Assembly (NCBI GenBank): GCA_943325595.2
Contig: CALPQA020000149.1
Coordinates: forward strand, 1 to 5,712
Source of the DNA: Auritidibacter sp. Marseille-P8566
GTDB taxonomy: Bacteria > Bacteroidota > Bacteroidia > Flavobacteriales > Flavobacteriaceae
DNA length: 5,712 nt
Direction of reading: 5' to 3'
Positions within the stretch are counted from its first letter, which is position 1. The number at the start of each line of letters is the position of its first letter. Below, piece by piece: positions 5,093-5,712 of the stretch. A program made the position numbers and the translations under genes. The notes beneath the pieces were generated by a model. The model saw only the letters and a program-made list of their open reading frames with translations, searched no databases and had not been told where the DNA came from.

Positions 5093-5712
5093 ATGAACAA
5101 AACTGTAAATATAAATTTAGGCGGATTGTTTTTTCACATTGATGAAGATGCATACCAAAAATTAACCCATTATTTTGAGGCAATAAAACGCTCTTTATCA
5201 AACACTTCGGGTCATGAAGAAATTCTAAAAGACATTGAAATGAGAATTGGGGAATTGATTTCGGAGAAACACTCAAATGAAAAGCAAGTAATTAGTTTTA
5301 AAGAAGTGGAGGAAATTATTGCCGTTATGGGGCAACCTGAAGATTATAGAATTGATGGAGACGAACCGATTGAGGCGACGTATATTCCAACAGGAAATAA
5401 AACTACGAAAAAACTGTATCGCGATACCGAAAACGGAATGATTGGTGGCGTTCTTGCAGGTTTAGGACATTATTTTGGTGTTGATAAAGTTTGGCTGAGA
5501 ATCTTTCTTTTGATTCTGGTTTTTGCCGCGGGAACTGGATTATTGGCGTATCTAATTCTTTGGATTGCAATGCCTGAAGCACGAACAACTACTGAAAAAC
5601 TTGAAATGCGTGGTGAACCGGTGACAATTTCGAATATCGAAAAAAAAGTTAAAGAGGAAATTGAGATGCTTTCGGAAAAATTTAAATCGACTGACTTTGA
5701 TAAAATTAAAAA
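5093..5712 (+). CDS. PspC-domain membrane protein (3' end beyond window)
   Basis: Inner-membrane protein with a PspC domain, the module known from the phage-shock envelope stress system. The frame opens at ATG 5093 and stays open to the right edge, giving 206 residues. Part 1 (1-87) is soluble and mainly helical (DAYQKLTHYFEAIKRSL, EEILKDIEMRIGELISEKH, then EVEEIIAVMGQPEDY). Its layout resembles the HAAS-type domains that often accompany PadR regulators; this is inference. Part 2 (about 108-163) is PspC: LYRDTENGMIGGVLAGLGHYFGV, then a hydrophobic stretch (about 134-159) broken by AAGTG and ending WIAMPEA. Part 3 (164 onward) is charged and probably starts the further membrane or C-terminal region of the long Bacteroidetes PspC proteins. 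It forms an operon with padR (4-base gap). The start is fixed by that spacing and by the N-terminal domain. Confidence 0.92.
   Translation, partial: MNKTVNINLGGLFFHIDEDAYQKLTHYFEAIKRSLSNTSGHEEILKDIEMRIGELISEKHSNEKQVISFKEVEEIIAVMGQPEDYRIDGDEPIEATYIPTGNKTTKKLYRDTENGMIGGVLAGLGHYFGVDKVWLRIFLLILVFAAGTGLLAYLILWIAMPEARTTTEKLEMRGEPVTISNIEKKVKEEIEMLSEKFKSTDFDKIK

Overview
The window looks like a chromosomal segment from a member of the Flavobacteriaceae, probably Flavobacterium or a close relative. Three things point there. The DNA is strongly AT-rich. Starts have A-rich leaders with no Shine-Dalgarno sequence. Several upstream regions carry the Bacteroidetes -7 box TAnnTTTG, in one case with a well-placed TTG -33 element. 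The protein sequences, especially DnaJ and GrpE, also look flavobacterial. These calls come from reading the sequence alone; no database was searched.

Left part (1-2640, all minus strand): a chaperone transcription unit grpE-dnaJ with a clear promoter candidate in front of grpE and a rho-independent terminator after dnaJ. It is followed by the N-terminal three quarters of an ABC transporter ATPase that runs off the left edge. GrpE is the nucleotide exchange factor and DnaJ the J-protein partner of DnaK, whose gene is not in the window. This DnaJ keeps only two of the four usual CxxCxGxG zinc motifs.

Middle (2641-4403): an AT-rich gap of about 0.3 kb, a strong terminator hairpin that can work in both directions, then two minus-strand genes. 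One is a TIGR01777-type NAD(P)-binding epimerase-family protein. The other is a DUF4442 hotdog-fold protein. The gap holds a plus-strand promoter-like pair facing the terminator, so a short untranslated RNA is possible.

Right part (4404-5712, plus strand): a divergent intergenic region, a structured element (about 4650-4725) that resembles a recurring flavobacterial noncoding element (Flavo-1-like, recognised from memory), then a PadR-family regulator and, 4 bases later, a PspC-domain membrane protein cut by the right edge. The PadR-PspC pair looks like a small envelope-response operon with a structured leader.

No tRNA, rRNA, CRISPR array, insertion sequence or phage gene was seen. The most unusual items are the leader RNA element, the single-zinc DnaJ and the candidate small RNA.
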